Assembly (NCBI GenBank): GCA_013693735.1
Contig: CP059255.1
Span: 1,759,647-1,765,233, forward strand
Reading direction: 5' to 3'
DNA: 5,587 nt
DNA from: Rhodoblastus sp.
GTDB taxonomy: Bacteria; Pseudomonadota; Alphaproteobacteria; Rhizobiales; Beijerinckiaceae
The first letter of the stretch is position 1. The number at the start of each line of letters is the position of its first letter. Below the pieces are notes generated by a model. It saw only the letters and a list, made by a program, of their open reading frames with translations. It did not search any database and had not been told where the DNA came from. Below are positions 1-5,587 of the stretch, in pieces. The position numbers and the translations under genes are program-made.

Positions 1-603
1 CGGGAATGGCGGCGTGACCGTTCGCGTTGGGATTCGCTCTTTGCGGGCAAGAAGTCCACCGCGCTCATGCCTTGCTGAAGCCGCCGCGCGATCGCTCTCG
101 CATTACCGCTCGTCGGAAAAAGATGCAAGGTTTGCAGAGCGCCTTCCTTCGCGAGCGTGGCCGATTTCGGCGTCACCCGAACCACTTTCCAACCGTCGAT
201 CATCGCGCCGCTCTCCACCCATGCCCTTGCGGAGCGGAGGGCGTGAGTATGAAAACGGTTTGCAGTTGGGATGTCGCCACGATGCCGATGATTGTCGCGG
301 CCAGAGTCGTCGTGAGCGCAGACGGGGTTTGCGCCAAGGGTGCGCGGGCGGCGCCCATGCGATCCTTTCGCGGGAAAACAACGGTCGCGCAGCGATGTCT
401 TCGACCTCAGCGATTGGCGAAGACGCCGTTGAAGCGGCGCTCGACCCTTCAGAAGCGCCTTGCGCGGCGGGCGACAGTGGGGCGAAGGCGGTCTGGCGAG
501 CGGCCCGTTCGTCAAGGAACGACCAGATCAGATACGCGAAAACCCCGTTTACGCAGACAAGGGCGACGACGCACGCCCGAAAGAAGGGAGAGCGTGCCTT
601 CAC
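1..603 (-). pseudogene. GspC/GspN-like T2SS inner-membrane linker protein, frameshifted, 3' end outside window
   Basis: Seen: the gene starts with GTG at 603-601, overlapping the gspM stop as GTGA. It opens with a short basic stretch and one membrane segment (residues about 8-30, 'ACVVALVCVNGVFAYLIWSF'), followed by a low-complexity Ala/Ser linker and the motif 'ARPLFSRERI'. The reading frame then changes near 338-360, continues as 'LAATIIGIVATSQLQTVFIL', changes again near 219-245, and continues as 'WVESGAMIDGWKVVRVTPKS' and 'LQTLHLFPTSGNARAIARRL' to the window edge without a stop. Known: 'RPLF', a 'GIV' strand pair and 'GxxIDGWxVxxI' are the pattern of the GspC homology region and of small proteins annotated GspN in alphaproteobacterial T2SS operons, which connect the platform to the secretin. 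Inferred: it is the third gene of a gspL-gspM operon. As written, translation from the GTG would leave the family pattern after about 85 residues and stop at 103. GspC versus GspN naming is undecided, so no symbol is given. Confidence 0.6.
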
Positions 604-1173
604 AATGGCTCCCCTGCGGTTTGAAAGGGCGCCTCGACGTCGATTTGCGCATCGAGCAGGGGCTCCGCCTGGCCGTTTGCAGGCGCTGCCGAGGTCGATA
701 CGCGCACCGTCGCTCCCGCTATGAACAAGGCCGGAGCTTGCGATGTCTCGATGGCGCGCACCACGTTCGCGACATCCCTGGTTGCGCCGGACAGCTCGAT
801 CCGCGCGCGTCGCATCGTCATGCCGCCGAACGGACGACTGTCCGTCGCACGTTGCGAAACGATCATGACGCCTTGGGCGTCCGCCAAAGCTTTAAGTTTC
901 GACTGAAGCATGGCTGCGCCGACGCCATCATTGGCTTGCGTGAAAATCGAGGAGCGATCGCGCATCGGCGGCGCCACGCCTGCGCGAGCATTCAGACGGG
1001 CAAGGCTTCGCGCGAACTGGCGAGGAGCTGCGCTTTGCGTCGATCTCCTCGTCGCGCGTCTTGAAGATATCGACGAGCGGCAAGGCGACCAGAACGTACG
1101 CAACGAAAAGGACGATGATATGCGCGCCGACGAAGATCGCGGCGCGCCAAGATGCGCGAAGCCGCGGACTCAT
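600..1173 (-). pseudogene. gspM: T2SS protein GspM, subtype b, frameshifted
   Basis: Seen: ATG at 1173-1171 overlaps the gspL stop (ATGA). The N-terminus 'MSPRLRASWRAAIFVGAHII' runs into one membrane segment (about residues 11-34) and a charged stretch 'DIFKTRDEEIDAK'. The frame then breaks: inserting one base near 1034-1036 (TTT run) gives 'AQLLA', and one more near 1019-1020 gives 'QFARSLARLNARAG', after which the frame is open to the TGA at 602-600. The periplasmic part contains 'LQSKLKALADAQGVMIVSQR' and 'RARIELSGATRDVANVVRAI'. Known: short cytoplasmic tail, one membrane helix, coiled linker and a small ferredoxin-like periplasmic domain match the subtype-b GspM family (PilO-like), which pairs with GspL in the inner membrane. 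Corrected length is about 190 aa, usual for the family. Uncorrected translation stops at 928 after 81 residues. Family assignment is fairly firm; true pseudogene versus sequence error is not settled. Confidence 0.72.
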
Positions 1174-2236
1174 GGGTTTCCTCGCCGATGGAAGACGGTT
1201 TGCAAACTGAAACGCTGCTTGCGTTCGACGGGATCAAAAGTGACGGCCGCGCCCAATAGGGTGTTCGAAAACGTTCCCACCTCCTCCAACAACCGGACGA
1301 GTTGAGCCGGCGAGTCTGCGAACCCCGAAATGCTGATCAGCTGTTCACCATTCGCGCCCGACGTGACCCGCAATTCGTTCACCCAGCAATCGTCGGGAAG
1401 GTGTTTGGTCAGTTCCGCCCAGACGTCGGTGAAGCGCGCGGCGGCGAAGGGACTGGAAATTTTCATCTTGTTTTCGGGCTTCCGCGGCCTTCTCTTCGCG
1501 TGCCTTGGCTTCGGAAAGGCGGGGACGTATCTGCATGATCGCCTCGTCCAACGCCGCGACCCTGACGCTTTGGTCTAGGTAAATCAGCGCCGCGTAAATC
1601 GCGCCAAGACCCAGCGCCGTCATCGCAAGAGCCGTAAGAATCCGCCGCGGGGTTCGTTCGCTCCTTTCGCTTATGCGCAGATAGAAGCCGTCTTGATCGG
1701 CTCGCTCTTCGGCTACGCTCAGAAAATCCAAGTCTGAAGGGGCAAGCCGCGCGTCGGCCAAGAGGACATCGACAAAATCCTTTTTGACGATGAGGTGCTC
1801 GACGCTTGCCCGCCCGTCGCGGCGATCAAGGATGCGATGTCCGGAATAGACCCGCTTCGGATTGAATGGCGTTTTGCGCTCGATTTCCGCCACGAGGATC
1901 GTTTGCAAATCCCGAACCGCTTGTTCCGGAACGTCGAGCCGACGTCTAAAGCAGTTCGCACCTTTCACCTCCAGGCCGATTTTCACGGCGCGGGATCGAG
2001 CCTGGCCCGAGGCAAAGCTTTGAATCGCCTCGCGTGAGAGCGCGCTACACGCCATTTGGGAGCGCGCCAATGCCCGCCCTTTCTCCAAAAGGGTCGCCGA
2101 AACCATCGGCTTCCCACCGGACAAGGCATCTCAGAGGCCGAAGACCACGCAACAGCGTCAGATATGGCGACTCCGGCGCAAGCGCGCGGAGTTCGCGCTT
2201 CCAGAGCGCAGCCATTTCCGAGAAAATCGCCGGCAT
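1170..2236 (-). pseudogene. gspL: T2SS protein GspL (PilN-like), frameshifted twice
   Basis: Seen: I chose the ATG at 2236-2234 because AGGA lies 7 bases upstream and the protein then begins 'MPAIFSEMAALWKRELRALA'. A frame change somewhere in 2060-2130 leads into the longest piece, which contains 'FRRRLDVPEQAVRDLQTILV' and 'AEIERKTPFNPKRVYSGHRI'. Next come one membrane segment (near 1580-1650, 'LGLGAIYAALIYL') and a charged, probably coiled stretch. A second change near 1457-1474, where two A4 runs (T4 on the plus strand) occur, restores 'FTDVWAELTKHLPDDCWVNE' and 'LLGAAVTFDPVERKQRFSLQ'. Known: 'RRRLxLP...L..ILxxEIxRxTPF' followed by a membrane helix and an 'LPDDxWxxEL' domain is the alphaproteobacterial GspL/PilN arrangement; GspL links the GspE ATPase to the platform. 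Corrected length is about 355 aa. It is the first gene of a leftward gspL-gspM-gspC/N operon. Each shift looks like one extra base, so error and decay are both possible. Confidence 0.75.
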
Positions 2237-2243
2237 AGGGAAA

Positions 2244-2247
2244 TCCT
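2244..2247 (-). promoter_or_regulatory. Ribosome binding site of gspL
   Basis: On the minus strand AGGA is followed by seven bases and then ATG (2236-2234). This spacing selects that ATG over an in-frame ATG further upstream near 2320 and two downstream ones. The residues after this ATG also fit the family N-terminus, while those upstream do not. Confidence 0.5.
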
Positions 2248-2420
2248 GAATCGAGTTGCTCTTTCTGGGCTTTGCGAAACGCTCGGGCGACGAGTCTGAG
2301 GCGACGTCACGCCCTTGCAAACTTACAGTTGGGACAGATGCTTGCAGTTAATCTACAGACGGGCCGATCGATTCAGGCGAAAACATTATCAACGAAAATC
2401 TTTATGTGCAAAACCTATGT

Positions 2421-2459
2421 TTGTTCATATGGACGTCTCCTGGAAATCTTGTGAACAAG
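2421..2459. repeat. Inverted repeat TTGTTCA / TGAACAA upstream of the small ORF
   Basis: TTGTTCA at 2421-2427 is exactly complementary to TGAACAA at 2452-2458, with 24 bases between. The right arm is also part of a shorter palindrome, CTTGT-GA-ACAAG (2448-2459). Its last bases run into the purine-rich AAGGGG (2457-2462) that precedes the ATG at 2473. It could be an operator or a 5'-leader hairpin that partly covers the ribosome site. A 7-bp match in a short AT-rich region can also arise by chance. Confidence 0.35.
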
Positions 2460-2472
2460 GGGCGTCATACGC

Positions 2473-2577
2473 ATGATGAAGCAAAGGTTGTCCTGTCAGA
2501 GGGCGCTCTACGAGGACGTGCGATTGCTCGGGGCCGAGGTGATGCGCGCCGCCTCGAAGAGTGGGGATGTTGTCTGA
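2473..2577 (+). CDS. Possible 34-aa small protein coupled to gspD (unrecognised)
   Basis: Seen: ATG-ATG at 2473-2478 follows AAGGGG (2457-2462, ten bases before the first ATG). The frame runs 34 codons to a TGA at 2575-2577, immediately followed by the gspD ATG. The peptide starts 'MMKQRLSCQRALYEDVRLLG' and continues 'AEVMRAASKSGDVV'. It has one cysteine and an amphipathic look in the middle, with no membrane segment and no signal peptide. I recognise no family. The abutting stop and start, and the absence of a well-placed ribosome site of its own before gspD (only GGGGA about 10 bases upstream), suggest translational coupling. It could be a leader peptide, a small accessory protein, or a chance ORF in coding-like GC-rich DNA. 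Confidence 0.38.
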   Translation: MMKQRLSCQRALYEDVRLLGAEVMRAASKSGDVV

Positions 2578-4836
2578 ATGCGTCGTTGGCTCGACCGTCT
2601 CGCTCATTCGTTCGTGGAGAAGGCGCGGCTGCTGGCGGTCTTCGCGCTCGTTGTGAGCGTGGGCGGCTGTCAGACCGCTGGGAGCGACCTTGTCGTCCTA
2701 GAGGAATGGGCCCTCGTCCCAGCCACGAAGGGCTCCCGGCCAGCCCAGCGCAATATCGAGCCTGTCGCGACAGCGGGCGCGTCGACGCAAACAGCGCGGG
2801 TCCTCGGCTCGGGCCGATTCATTGGCTCCAATGCCGGCCGTTCTCGAAGTCACGCCGCGCCTCCTGCTGCGGACGGCGTCACTTTGAATTTCGTGAACGT
2901 TCCGGTCCAGCAAGCTACGAAGGTGGTGCTCGGCGACATCATGGGCGTCGAATACGTGGTCGACGGCAAGATCGACGGGCGTGTCACGATCCAAACTCCA
3001 GAGCCCGTTGAAAAGTCGCGGGCTCTCGATCTGTTTCGCTCCGCGTTGCAAACCGTCAACGCAAGAGTCGTGGAAACCGGCGGCGTCTACAAGGTGATGT
3101 CCGCCGACCAGGCGGTCGCGGCCGGGATGAGGTTGACCACCACCGAGCCCGGCTCCGGCATGATCGGCGACGGCGCCAACGTGGTTCAGTTGCGCCATGT
3201 CTCCGCCAGCGAAATGCGGCGTGTGCTGGAGCCGATCGCGCCCAAAGGCGGCGTCGTCGGCGCAGACGACGGCCGCGGAATTCTGACGCTCGCTGGATCT
3301 CCCCAAGATATCGCATCCATGCGCGAGGCCATCCGCGTCTTCGACGTCGACACAATGCGCGGCATGTCGATGGCCCTTGTGCCGGTTCGTTCGGCCGAGC
3401 CCGAGAGCCTCGCCGACGATCTGCGCAAGGCGTTCGGCTCGGAAGACGGCGGCGCGATGAACGGCATGATCCGCTTCGTGCCGAACAGGCGGCTCAGATC
3501 CATCCTCGTCATCTCGCCGCAACCCAAATATCTCGCGCGCGCGGAAGCCCTGATCCGCAGGCTGGAGGCGCAGGCGGCGGGAAGCGAGAAGCAATTCTAT
3601 AGCTATGTCGTGCAAAATCGCCCCGCCAAGGACCTTGCGGCGGCGCTGAACTCGATGTTCGCCGCCGAAACCAGCGCGAGCGCGGCGTCCCGCCAGATCG
3701 CGCCGCGGCAACAGGCGGTCGGCGTCTCCAACGCCGCCTTTCGCACGACGCCAAACTCCTCTCCTGGCGTTTCCCTTTCGGCTCGCTCCCTTCAGGCATG
3801 GGCGGCGGCGCGACCGGTTCACCGACCGGCGCGTCCGCCGGCCGCTCGGCGCAACAGGCGAGTTTTTCGCAAGGGGGACGCGACCGCGCCGCCCGCCGCC
3901 CTCGGCGAGGAAACGCGGATGCGCATCAGCGCCGACGACGCCAACAATGCGATCCTGATCATGGCGTCGCCCGAAGACTATCGCCGGTTGATGCGCGTCG
4001 TGCGCTCTCTCGACGTGATGTCGAACCAGGTGCTGATCGAGGCGACCATCGCCGAGGTGACGCTCAACGACCAGCTTAAATTCGGCGTCAAATGGTTCCT
4101 CGGCCGCAAGGCCTCGTCGGCGACGTTCTCCGATCAGGTGAGCGGCGCGGTTTCTTCGCTCTTCCCCGGCTTTTCCTATGCGCTCAAACTCGCCAATGCG
4201 CAGGTCACCATCGACGCCTTGCAGGAGGTGACCGACGTCAACGTGCTGTCCTCGCCCTCGCTCATGGTGATGGACAACCGAACCGCGACGCTTCAGGTCG
4301 GCGATCAGGTGCCGATCACCACGCAATCGGCGCAAAGCGTGCTCGGAGTCGGCGCGCCGATCGTCAATTCCGTGACCTACAAGGACACCGGCGTCATCCT
4401 GTCGATCACGCCGCGCATCAACGACAGCGGTCTGGTCATGCTCGACATCGAGCAGGAGGTGTCGAGCGTCACCGCCACGATCAGTTCCGGGATCGACTCG
4501 CCGACGATCCAGCAGCGCCGGATCAAGACCTCGGTGCTCGTCAACGATCGAGAGTCGATCACTCTCGGGGGCCTGATCCAGAGCAAGAACAACGTGTCGC
4601 GCTCGCAGACGCCGGTGCTTGGCGACATTCCGCTGCTCGGCAACGCCTTCAAGTCGAAGAACGATCTCACCGGCAAGACGGAGCTGATCATCATCCTGAC
4701 GCCGCGCGTCGTGCGCAACACCGTCGATGCGCGCGCCGTCACGGAGGAATTCGCCGAGCGCCTGCGCTTCAACAGGCCGCGAGCGAGGACGACCGGGCGA
4801 TCGTTCGAGCGGACCGTGAGAAGGCTCGTCGATTGA
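2578..4836 (+). CDS. gspD: T2SS outer-membrane secretin GspD, lipoprotein type
   Basis: Role: forms the multimeric outer-membrane channel through which the T2SS releases folded proteins. Seen (752 aa): a basic N-terminus and hydrophobic stretch ending in a lipobox-like 'VSVGGC' (Cys31), then a flexible region with 'GSGRFIG'. Next come N0 (about 100-170, 'VTLNFVNVPVQQATKVVLGD'), N1 (about 200-260), N2 (about 263-335) and N3 (about 338-480, interrupted by a long low-complexity linker at about 370-445). The secretin barrel/gate domain is at about 483-715, with 'VNVLSSPSLMVMDNRTATLQ', 'VGDQVPITTQ', 'TPVLGDIPLLGNAFKSK' and 'ELIIILTPRVVRN'. Order and motifs match GspD throughout and no key domain is missing. 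Start: this ATG abuts the upstream small-ORF stop, and the signal peptide begins right after it. Odd: residues about 398-434 look frameshifted and then restored. The lipid anchor would suit pilotin-independent targeting, as known for HxcQ of Pseudomonas aeruginosa. Confidence 0.93.
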   Translation: MRRWLDRLAHSFVEKARLLAVFALVVSVGGCQTAGSDLVVLEEWALVPATKGSRPAQRNIEPVATAGASTQTARVLGSGRFIGSNAGRSRSHAAPPAADGVTLNFVNVPVQQATKVVLGDIMGVEYVVDGKIDGRVTIQTPEPVEKSRALDLFRSALQTVNARVVETGGVYKVMSADQAVAAGMRLTTTEPGSGMIGDGANVVQLRHVSASEMRRVLEPIAPKGGVVGADDGRGILTLAGSPQDIASMREAIRVFDVDTMRGMSMALVPVRSAEPESLADDLRKAFGSEDGGAMNGMIRFVPNRRLRSILVISPQPKYLARAEALIRRLEAQAAGSEKQFYSYVVQNRPAKDLAAALNSMFAAETSASAASRQIAPRQQAVGVSNAAFRTTPNSSPGVSLSARSLQAWAAARPVHRPARPPAARRNRRVFRKGDATAPPAALGEETRMRISADDANNAILIMASPEDYRRLMRVVRSLDVMSNQVLIEATIAEVTLNDQLKFGVKWFLGRKASSATFSDQVSGAVSSLFPGFSYALKLANAQVTIDALQEVTDVNVLSSPSLMVMDNRTATLQVGDQVPITTQSAQSVLGVGAPIVNSVTYKDTGVILSITPRINDSGLVMLDIEQEVSSVTATISSGIDSPTIQQRRIKTSVLVNDRESITLGGLIQSKNNVSRSQTPVLGDIPLLGNAFKSKNDLTGKTELIIILTPRVVRNTVDARAVTEEFAERLRFNRPRARTTGRSFERTVRRLVD
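3768..3877 (+). other. Linker of gspD probably read in the wrong frame between two compensating shifts
   Basis: In the gspD frame this stretch encodes an unusual Arg/Pro/Ala-rich segment containing 'AWAAARPVHRPARPPAARRN'. In the frame one base earlier it reads 'FGSLPSGMGGGATGSPTGAS' and then 'AGRSAQQASFSQGG', the Gly/Ser-rich type of linker usual in the N3 region of secretins. Entering that frame needs one added base somewhere in 3768-3797; leaving it needs one removed base, most simply from the G5 run at 3873-3877. The net change is zero, so the rest of GspD stays in frame. Confidence 0.55.
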
Positions 4837-4853
4837 TCTAGATAAAATGATGC

Positions 4854-4873
4854 GGGGCGTGCTGTCGCTCCCC
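4854..4873 (+). terminator. Weak hairpin after gspD, possible terminator
   Basis: GGGGCG (4854-4859), a six-base loop, and CGC-T-CCCC (4866-4873, bulged T at 4869) form a six-pair stem 17 bases after the gspD stop, followed by AATTT. The T-tract is poor and the segment may belong to the insertion-sequence end, so this is only a candidate. Confidence 0.2.
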
Positions 4874-4937
4874 AATTTCCGGACATCTTCTCCACGTTGT
4901 TGGCCGATCTTTCGGCTATGAACTCGCGCTGGGAGCG

Positions 4938-5587
4938 CTATCCGAGCGCATGGTGGAGGCGAAGCTCGTTGTCGTGGTCGAACCACACCGGGAGCGGGCG
5001 GATGACGGTCTGTGCGTCGGGTGTGGGATTCACCTCGACATCGTCGCGCTTGAAAGTCCGCGCGAAAGCCTCCGCCATGCCGTTGGATCGCGGAGTTTCG
5101 CCAGGCGTGGCGATCGGCAGGAAGCCGATCTCGGCGGAGACGCTGCGCGTGTCCTTGGCGATGGTGCAGCAGCCGTCGTCCGACAACCATTCAATGGACC
5201 TGTCAATGGACATGGGCAGGCGATTGACGGAGCCGAAGCGTTGTTCGACAGCGACAACCATGAGGTCGCGCACATCCTCGCCCTTGACGCCCTCGGTGGC
5301 GGCGACATAGCCCAGCATTTCCCGGTCGCAGCAATCCAGCGCGAAGGCGAAGCGAATCTTTTCGCCATCGTCGCAGGCGATCTCCAAGCCGTCCGAACAC
5401 CAGCGCAGATTGGACTGCGCGACGGCGATCCTGCCATCGTGACGGCGCTCGGAACGGGAGCCGGCGCGAAAGGGCGGCAAACTATCGTGCGCCTTCATGA
5501 CGTGATCGGCGCGCCTGCGGTTGACCGACGCTCGCCCTTCGGCGCGGGCCTTGCAGCGCAGCACCGCCTGGACGCGAGCGTAGCCAT
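4938..5587 (-). pseudogene. IS3-family transposase (orfB, DDE), 5' end outside window, premature stop
   Basis: Role: DDE integrase-type transposase that moves the insertion sequence. Seen: the frame is open from the right edge ('GYARVQAVLRCKARAEGRAS', 'HVMKAHDSL'), through 'RRHDGRIAV', to the catalytic core. That core has 'RWCSDGLEI' (first Asp codon 5391-5393), 'IEWLSDDG' (second Asp 5178-5180) and 'SNGMAEAF' (Glu 5070-5072). Exactly 35 residues separate the second Asp from Glu, the DD(35)E spacing of IS3 elements. Signs of decay: 'LHHALG' is followed by TAG (4940-4938) where relatives have Tyr in 'LGYRSPREF', and the next codons still read 'RSQREFIAERSANN'. That downstream frame has no stop until inside gspD, so the native terminator is gone. 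Usual Tyr/Asn positions are changed ('KRDDV', 'DHDNE', 'SDDG'), and a 12-bp duplication adds four residues. Likely inactive. Family assignment is firm; subgroup (IS2-like) is my guess. Confidence 0.85.
5191..5214. repeat. 12-bp tandem duplication inside the transposase gene
   Basis: TCAATGGACCTG (5191-5202) is followed directly by TCAATGGACATG (5203-5214), 11 of 12 bases identical. On the coding strand this turns an expected 'NRLP..IEWL' into 'NRLPMSIDRSIEWL', adding four residues between the first and second catalytic Asp without breaking the frame. Confidence 0.75.

Larger units (their letters stand above)
2237..2472. promoter_or_regulatory. Divergent intergenic region between gspL and gspD units
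   Basis: This 236-base gap separates the leftward gspL unit from the rightward small ORF/gspD unit and must carry both promoters. The part from about 2314 to 2455 is visibly more AT-rich than the genes around it. I could not pick a convincing -35/-10 pair. The best rightward candidate is TTGTTC (2421-2426), 17 bases, then AAATCT (2444-2449), and it is weak. No tRNA, riboswitch or other RNA motif is apparent. A 7-bp inverted repeat at its right end is listed separately. Confidence 0.45.
4848..5587 (-). mobile_element. IS3-family insertion sequence remnant, one end in window
   Basis: The segment contains the 3' part of an IS3-family orfB-type transposase on the minus strand and continues beyond the right edge. 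The left boundary is inferred: transposase-like coding continues past the premature stop to about 4860, and gspD ends at 4836, so the element end must lie in 4837-4870. A TGATGCGGGG stretch at 4848 is the best-looking terminus. No partner inverted repeat or target duplication can be seen because the other end is outside the window. Confidence 0.55.

Noticed and set aside
27..1064. Plus-strand open frame of 345 codons across the gspM and GspC/N region
   Set aside because: The translation is strongly Arg/Cys-rich without any motif, while the opposite strand shows T2SS family motifs and operon-type overlaps.
1457..1474. Programmed ribosomal frameshifting in gspL at the A4 runs
   Set aside because: No slippery heptamer of the usual X-XXY-YYZ kind with a following structure is evident, and the neighbouring genes show similar unprogrammed breaks, so a plain indel is simpler.
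2314..2472. CRISPR, tRNA or riboswitch in the intergenic region
   Set aside because: There are no repeated units with spacers, no tRNA arms or T-loop sequence, and no recognisable aptamer motif; only short inverted repeats are present.
2406..3011. Plus-strand open frame overlapping the start of gspD
   Set aside because: It is out of frame with gspD, has no ribosome site, and turns into Arg/Gly-rich sequence where gspD has its conserved N0 domain.
4092..4841. Second plus-strand open frame inside the gspD secretin domain
   Set aside because: It is the +2 shadow of gspD with composition typical of a wrong frame (Arg, Gln, His and Ala rich).
2698..5190. Very long minus-strand open frame (about 830 codons) antisense to gspD
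   Set aside because: It lies opposite a well-supported secretin gene and crosses into the insertion sequence. Its translation is Arg/His/Asp-rich low-complexity sequence, the usual shadow of a GC-rich gene. No domain is recognisable.

Overview
The window is GC-rich DNA with the signature of an alphaproteobacterium, most likely Hyphomicrobiales (Rhizobiales). The assignment rests on the style of the type II secretion (T2SS) proteins: a secretin with the 'GSGRFIG' segment after its signal peptide, a GspL whose N-terminal part is PilN/GspL-like, a subtype-b GspM, and an IS3-family transposase of a type common in that group. Genus cannot be fixed by eye; a methanotroph such as Methylosinus/Methylocystis is only a guess.

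Layout. Positions 1-2236 hold a leftward (minus-strand) operon encoding inner-membrane platform parts of a T2SS: gspL, then gspM, then a small GspC/GspN-like protein that runs off the left edge. The genes overlap by 4 bases at each junction (ATGA, GTGA). All three are broken by single-base frameshifts as the sequence stands, although the protein signal continues in another frame after each break. Positions 2237-2472 are a divergent intergenic region, more AT-rich than its surroundings, which must carry the promoters for both directions. On the plus strand a possible 34-codon small ORF (2473-2577) stops immediately before the start codon of gspD (2578-4836). gspD encodes a 752-aa outer-membrane secretin with a lipoprotein signal peptide; its domain set is complete, but one linker segment appears to be read out of frame between two compensating shifts. 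From about 4848 to the right edge lies a minus-strand remnant of an IS3-family insertion sequence: DDE and 35-residue D-E spacing are kept, but there is a premature stop, an internal 12-bp duplication and no native stop codon.

How it fits together. GspD forms the outer-membrane channel. GspL and GspM anchor the cytoplasmic ATPase and pseudopilus assembly to the inner membrane, and the GspC/GspN-like protein would link platform and secretin. No ATPase (gspE), GspF or pseudopilin genes are in the window. The IS remnant sits directly after gspD, where further T2SS genes might have been expected.

The main open question is whether the clustered frameshifts are real decay of the gspLMN arm or indel errors in the sequence. 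Several fall in or next to homopolymer runs, and the start/stop overlaps are intact, so sequence error or very recent decay are both possible. I see no clearly new biological system here; the most unusual items are the coupled small ORF, the possible hairpin over its ribosome site, and the lipoprotein secretin.
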